Shown one piece after another: positions 60,601-64,000 of a stretch of DNA of 64,000 bases. Origin of the DNA: a bacterium (lineage in GTDB: Bacteria > Desulfobacterota > Deferrisomatia > Deferrisomatales > BM512); contig SCTA01000006.1 in the NCBI GenBank assembly GCA_004322275.1, positions 31,002-95,001 on the forward strand. Direction: 5' to 3'. A program made the translations under genes and the position numbers. Each line of letters opens with the position of its first letter. Position 1 is the first letter of the stretch. The notes beneath the pieces are model-generated. The model was given only the letters and a program-made list of their open reading frames with translations, was not told where the DNA came from and ran no database searches.

Positions 60601-62461
60601 CTATTTTCTTCAGCCACCACCAGGGAAGGGAGGTAAAACTGCCGACGGTTACCTCTCCCTTGAAGACGGGTGTTTTCAGTTTCCCTCCGAGACGGCCCTC
60701 GGCGTAAATCTTTCCTGAAAGGTCGATGGGCGGCACCTCGGCATGTTTTCTGACAACCGCCAGAAGTTTTGAAAGCTCTCCGCCCTGCCACTTCAAATCG
60801 AGGTCGTAAGAGCCGTCCGTGGTCAGAATCGCTTTACCGGCTGCCTCGATCTTTCCGAAGGCTCCGTCCACGGTGAGGTTCCCGGTTTCGAGAGTGCGAA
60901 GGTCGTAGCTGGCTTTCGCCTTGAGCCTTCCGAGGTTCTCACCGAGGATTACCGTTTTGTCGAGGTCGAGGTCGTAATTGAACTTAAGAGCGGAGTAAGG
61001 GCCGCCGAAGGTGCCCACGGCTTTGCCGGAGGCGTCGAACCCCTCCGGCAGGTACCGGCGGACGGTTGAAAGGTCGCGTATCGCAAGGTCTGTTTCAAAC
61101 TCAAGTCCGGTGGGGTAATCGACCGAGCCGCCCGGTATGGCGAGGGTGAGCGAATCGGCGGTGATGGCGCTCTTGTAGAAAATTATCCTCTCGCTGCCGA
61201 TTCTGCATCTCGTGTCCAGAGTGCCGTTTTTGAAGCCGTACCACGAGGTAAAGGTTCCGTTCCTCTTCGTAGCCACGTCGAAATCCCTTACCTTCGCGCT
61301 GAGGGTCGCGTTCAGGGAGAGGTTTGGGGCGAGCGTGCCCTGCGCGGAGAGTTTTCCGGAGGCGAAGAGGGTGACGGGGAAATTGCCGTCGCGAAATCCG
61401 GGTAGAATCCTCATCGACCCGCGCAGGTCGTAGTTTTCAAAATCGCCGGAAGCCGAGAGCTTGACGCCGTCGTTAAAGTCGAGTTTTCCGCCGAAGTTGC
61501 CGAGCGCGCCGTAGCAGGTATCGGCCTTGAGCCCCTTGAATTCCAGAACCTTGTTCTCGTAAACCGCGCCGGTGGAAAACGCCGGGATGGCGCAGGTCGA
61601 AAACTCGCCCCCGGTGACGGTGAGCCTGCCCTCGACGCGGGGATTTTTCCCGGTTCCCGTAATCTTCCCCTCGAAGACACCCTTGCCTCCCACCGGGGCG
61701 AAATTGGCGAGTCCCAGCGCCGACAACCAGCCGGGAGGGAGCTTTTCCAGATTCGCGGTCCCCTTCACCTCTCCGGTCAGCGCGCCGGAAGCGGAGATTT
61801 TGGCGCTGCTGGATATCCGCACCCTGTCGCTTTCGAGCTCCAGCGCTTCGATCCAGGCCTCGCCCCCCTCGCTCCTGCCCGTGACGGAGAGGGTCTTTAT
61901 CTTCTCCTCGTTGCCTCTCCACTTTACCTTTCCTCCGCGTATCTCCGCTTTCCCCGCTCCCCCGGAATAATCGGCGCTGGCTCCGTCGAGGTTCAAAGAG
62001 AGGTTTTCCGAAAGGTCTACGACCACGCTGGCGTTCTTGACCGAAAATTTCTTGAGGTCGTAGCCCTTGAGTCTGGCGAGAAGCCCGGTGTCGCCGCTCT
62101 CTTTGCCGGGGAGCTTCCCGTAAACGAGGGGGTCTTCGATTTCGAGCGAGAAGGTCGGCCTCCCGGAGAGGGAGCTCAGGGGGTGGAAGGTGAGTTTTAT
62201 CTTGCCGGAGCTGAACTTCCAGTCACCGGCGGTCGAAGAGAGGGAAATGGAGGAAAGGGAGACTGAGACGTCGAGCGGGGAAATGCTGAGGTCTTCCAGC
62301 TTGGCCTCGACGCCCTTTTCCGAGGCGATCTCCTCGATTTTTTTCGTAATAAATGAATCCGCAGCCGAAGATTTGCCGATAAACAAGGTAAGCGAAAGTA
62401 TTACGCAAGGTATTGCGATAAGAAGAGCGATTCTGGATTTGGACTTCTTGGCAACTGACAT
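57665..62461 (-). CDS. tamB: TamB-like translocation and assembly module protein (DUF490)
   Basis: A protein of about 1598 residues with an N-terminal membrane anchor (SRIALLIAIPCVILSLTLFI) and then a long beta-taco or groove region of repeated strands, ending in the DUF490 domain (AATTTVGQYTVNVSATGTLD, PPLQRQDIIALLALGTTSEN) with a final FRITFR. TamB proteins span the periplasm and move lipids or assist barrel insertion. Its stop overlaps the Omp85 start by 4 bp. ATG 62461 has AGGAA before it; another ATG at 62494 adds 11 residues. Confidence 0.92.
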   Translation of the reverse strand: MSVAKKSKSRIALLIAIPCVILSLTLFIGKSSAADSFITKKIEEIASEKGVEAKLEDLSISPLDVSVSLSSISLSSTAGDWKFSSGKIKLTFHPLSSLSGRPTFSLEIEDPLVYGKLPGKESGDTGLLARLKGYDLKKFSVKNASVVVDLSENLSLNLDGASADYSGGAGKAEIRGGKVKWRGNEEKIKTLSVTGRSEGGEAWIEALELESDRVRISSSAKISASGALTGEVKGTANLEKLPPGWLSALGLANFAPVGGKGVFEGKITGTGKNPRVEGRLTVTGGEFSTCAIPAFSTGAVYENKVLEFKGLKADTCYGALGNFGGKLDFNDGVKLSASGDFENYDLRGSMRILPGFRDGNFPVTLFASGKLSAQGTLAPNLSLNATLSAKVRDFDVATKRNGTFTSWYGFKNGTLDTRCRIGSERIIFYKSAITADSLTLAIPGGSVDYPTGLEFETDLAIRDLSTVRRYLPEGFDASGKAVGTFGGPYSALKFNYDLDLDKTVILGENLGRLKAKASYDLRTLETGNLTVDGAFGKIEAAGKAILTTDGSYDLDLKWQGGELSKLLAVVRKHAEVPPIDLSGKIYAEGRLGGKLKTPVFKGEVTVGSFTSLPWWWLKKIDAEAIRVAGEFSLDSILLSSFEASAYGASWHGSGKADKKTFDVKAGVTGFDVAKLPGILPAPDGMGGVAYIDVTGEGTFKEPSATAIGTVENARVLGEPVGDVKFEAHFLKGRARLNAWTIDGQLDLAGEMGIDGVFSVTAEAKELGFDRLPLERFLGNKPPGFAARSITGRGTVEGSLKEGKIIPSSIGFTGIVGGAEVKGFPLEDVEIAVNYPQKGPDGSRVMKIDGSAVGKTLWVSVLHPMESKKPIEVSGTAVAFPVSRLGKLYEPLKGGILDAEFSLRAVPGENGEVNLASVEIQKLSGEVRELTVEPAGKLPDFVFSGATGEGKNLHLSLKAEGLELQEFSLNQETLAWKGRLALNNFRSEAVGGERTGFSGSVSGWAQFSGVSAKPGAMSGEGTFSAEKVPGINPFPGGWKFSGDAEALFFEAGREPGVSLRGVYNPEKGLSAVLTLEKTPVEDWLVQAEGQKPVTGSVTGRVELGMPAGGAVSAKADFQEVLIKTEYAEVKNREEVHLTWDDGTIGFKSLILTGDGFDLSLSGKVKAGSFYDLRASGKMDLRLFSGQLPGLEEASGVVVADGLISGSWEAPVYQGFFEIPGSSMVKLKNVPYPFSDIRLKASFEGTDTLYLENLEAKFAKGTIHGEGLLKLEKFKPAEMKIFVEARDIDFEYPKDVRYQFGGDFLVTGKPSAPEVRGEVKLAGLLYRQRFNWRTSMLDLIRSQKREAAVGVQDEERVFVDIALLGADNLRVENNVGEFSFQVDLRVRGYLPSPELMGEVSAKDGFVRFRAHEYQLLRSSIEFLGDLGSGTLIDAAATTTVGQYTVNVSATGTLDDSRVELSSVPPLQRQDIIALLALGTTSENVSTGDVTAFEAGSFLTGGIQDELENQANEVLGVDQFHIDPAFSQTMQTTVPRVTVGKALGESLYARYGVLMGTQSEQEMSLEYTVKSGVLVSGSWSDQGKESQGSFGGEIRFRITFR

Positions 62462-62494
62462 AAAGCCGGAATTCCTCGCTTGCGTCTTTGTCAT

Positions 62495-62782
62495 GAAAGC
62501 CGGTGCAAGGTCTCATTGGCCCTGGACTTTCACTTAATCTATTAATTTAATTCGTTTTTACATTTTCTTCCATAGCTAAAAGAGGCGGAAAATCAGGGAA
62601 TAAGCTCCTCTAGGCAAATTATACGGCTGATTCGGCGCGGCGACTTGCGATTTTTGCGGGCGCTGGGAAAATCAGCGGTTTAGCGAATCCGGGAGAGAGG
62701 CAAACGCCGTGGATTCGGCTGGCGCTTTACCGGCAGTGCTATAGAATTAAAAAGAGAGGTTGCCGCGCTTTGGCGGTAAGCA
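62495..62782. other. Intergenic region before tamB
   Basis: AT-rich around 62535-62600, where the minus-strand promoter of the tamB-Omp85 pair should lie. I could not fix promoter boxes. There is no gene or clear repeat. Confidence 0.4.
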
Positions 62783-62828
62783 ATAAAAAAGCGCCGAAGT
62801 CCGGTATGACCCGATCTTGCGGCGCTTT
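62783..62828 (-). terminator. Terminator of the tRNA-Gly gene
   Basis: The stem AAAGCGCCG / CGGCGCTTT with a loop of about 23 bases is followed on the minus strand by a T-rich run (TTTTTTATTG). It is 9 bp downstream of the tRNA. Confidence 0.75.
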
Positions 62829-62836
62829 GATGATTA

Positions 62837-62912
62837 TGGAGCGGGAGACGGGATTCGAACCCGCGACCCTCAGCTTGGGAAGCTGATACTCTACCAACTG
62901 AGTTACACCCGC
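62837..62912 (-). tRNA. tRNA-Gly (anticodon CCC)
   Basis: A 76-nt cloverleaf on the minus strand, with encoded CCA. The D stem ACTC/GAGT, the anticodon stem TCAGC/GCTGA with loop TTCCCAA, and the T arm GCGGG-TTCGAAT-CCCGT are all present; the acceptor stem GCGGGTG/CTCCCGC has one T-T mismatch. The anticodon CCC reads GGG. Confidence 0.96.
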
Positions 62913-62985
62913 TTTTTGAGAAATTGAATTATCGAAGCTAAGGAGCCTTCTGTCAAGGAGGTCTTTGCCTTCAGAGGGGGCTAAA

Positions 62986-63711
62986 ATGCGAGACGATGAA
63001 TTTTTAGCCGGAGGAAGGAGCGCGATCGAGGTAGGGGAAGCCGCCGCGGGCATAGTCCACGATTTCGCCAACATAATTCAGGCGATAATCCTGCGGGGCG
63101 AATTCATCCTCGCCAAAGGAGTGCTGGCCGAGACTGATTCCTCCAAAATGGAGCAGCTCCTCAACGATTCGAGGATAATGGGAGAGGTGCTCCACATGCT
63201 TCTCGAACGCGGCCGGGCGATAGTAGCCTCCTCCCCCGAGCGCGTGGAGCTTCGTTCGATAGTCCAGAAGGCGATGAAAGCGAGTGGGATTCCCAACGTC
63301 ACCTACAAATTCACCGAAGATCCCGTAGAAGTGAAGGGCGATGCGCTCCTCCTTTCCGGCATGACGGATATCGCCTTCAAGGTGCTGGCGAAGGACGCGG
63401 GGCCGGGAACCGCCTTTCATGTGACCTCCTTCAAGGCTGCCCACGAAGAGATCGAGGCCCTTTCGCCCCCCTGGCTCGAACCCTGCCCCTGGGGAGCGGT
63501 CACGATAACCAGAAAAGGCGGCGGCGGAAAATTCCCGCTCGACGAAGAATTTCACCTCTCCCACAAAACCCCCGAAGAGATAGACCTCGACATCCTGCGC
63601 ATACGCGGGGTCATAAAACTCCACAGCGGCTTCTTCCGCGTCGAGAAAGAGGAAGAAACCACAGGCGGAGACCTCACCTTCAGCTACTACATCCCGGATA
63701 GAAAACCCTAG
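62986..63711 (+). CDS. Histidine-phosphotransferase-like protein
   Basis: A 241-residue protein with a DHp-like helix (GEAAAGIVHDFANIIQAIIL) whose His stands in an H-D-F-x-N arrangement like histidine kinases. After about 75 residues it has a second helix (MGEVLHMLLERGRAIV) and a degenerate ATPase-like part with no clear N or G boxes. The layout resembles ChpT-type phosphotransferases, which carry phosphate between response regulators without kinase activity. The start at 62986 has AGGGGG 6 bases before; 62965 is another option. No regulator is nearby. Confidence 0.7.
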   Translation: MRDDEFLAGGRSAIEVGEAAAGIVHDFANIIQAIILRGEFILAKGVLAETDSSKMEQLLNDSRIMGEVLHMLLERGRAIVASSPERVELRSIVQKAMKASGIPNVTYKFTEDPVEVKGDALLLSGMTDIAFKVLAKDAGPGTAFHVTSFKAAHEEIEALSPPWLEPCPWGAVTITRKGGGGKFPLDEEFHLSHKTPEEIDLDILRIRGVIKLHSGFFRVEKEEETTGGDLTFSYYIPDRKP

Positions 63712-64000
63712 TCATGTAGTTGTGTAGGTCGGATTGAGGCACGAAAATCAGGCAAAACATCAATGTAATTCAATAGTTGTGTATGGTGTGTTAGCCGCGA
63801 AGCGGCGTAACGCACCATTTCTCGGCGTCATTCCCGCGAAAGCGGGAAACCAGTGACTTGTGTGCTTCGCACGTTTACAGTTGCGAGGCTCTGCCTCGCG
63901 CTCCTTGTCACTTCTTTTAGAAAGAAGTGACCAAGAAATCGGCCCGGACCCGTCGCTCGCGCTTTAAAAAGCGCGACCACTTCGTTCCGGCTGGGCCGTA
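63712..64000. repeat. Cluster of dispersed intergenic repeats at the window end
   Basis: In order: a GTAGGTCGGATTGAGGCACG unit (about 63724), CATTCCCGCGAAAGCGGGAA (about 63831), GCGAGGCTCTGCCTCGC (63884-63900), then the CACTTCTTTTAGAAAGAAGTG inverted pair, followed by ATCGGCCCGGACCCGTCGCT. The last two are shared with 51380-51450. There is no gene. Confidence 0.75.

Noticed and set aside
1..64000. CRISPR array, prophage or insertion sequence
   Set aside because: No regularly spaced direct repeats, phage structural genes or transposase were seen.

Overview
The window is a GC-rich, densely packed bacterial chromosome segment from a diderm with an outer membrane (TamA/TamB, Tol/Exb-type stator, lipoproteins, OmpA-like protein). 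Indolepyruvate:ferredoxin oxidoreductase, several low-potential ferredoxin proteins, CarD next to a PIN/TRAM protein and a fused IspDF, twitching ATPase PilT, and a gene block resembling the myxobacterial Agl/Glt machine all point to the former Deltaproteobacteria (Desulfobacterota/Desulfuromonadia or a Myxococcota relative). This placement is an inference; no rRNA or other phylogenetic marker is present.

Layout. 0-3.8 kb: an AT-rich HEPN-like accessory gene, then alkyladenine glycosylase, a Cys-rich ferredoxin, pilT and a small coupled partner. 3.8-7.1 kb (minus): a cell-wall block with two YkuD L,D-transpeptidases, a possibly inactive relative, and an Ala-rich lipoprotein sharing a domain with one of them. 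7.1-9.5 kb: a long empty stretch and a TMTC-like membrane glycosyltransferase with TPRs. 9.7-26.6 kb (minus): one long co-directional series of overlapping genes with a UDP-sugar pyrophosphorylase-like protein, an OmpA-like protein, three or four TPR proteins, a TolQ/TolR/TolR stator, a TonB-like AgmX/PglI-domain protein, a HEAT protein, a beta-helix protein and an N-acetylmuramoyl-L-alanine amidase. This is the most interesting system: it looks like an envelope-spanning energised machine of the Agl/Glt (gliding or focal-adhesion) type.

26.7-30.3 kb: a FliA-type sigma factor and an intact DarT/DarG toxin-antitoxin pair. 30.3-34.3 kb: ispDF, PIN/TRAM, carD (minus) and a DUF362 ferredoxin protein. 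34.7-40.1 kb: acyl-CoA synthetase, iorAB and a TPR protein. 40.2-41.5 kb: an unknown protein and a cytidylate-kinase-like protein. 41.9-51.3 kb: a tightly coupled plus-strand series phoH, PBP1A, pabB, pabC, hydantoinase/oxoprolinase-like, deacetylase-like, RNase H-like. 51.8-54.7 kb: cobC-cobS-cobT-cobU for lower-loop assembly of cobalamin. 54.9-62.5 kb: a multi-POTRA Omp85 protein and a giant TamB. The window ends with tRNA-Gly(CCC), a histidine-phosphotransferase-like protein and repeats.

A second theme is a family of large imperfect palindromes. Five share a GTAG-N5-CTAC centre and two share another core, and all seven lie within about 35 bp downstream of a stop codon. Two copies of the second type have different terminal arms that still pair within each copy, which points to selection on a hairpin.
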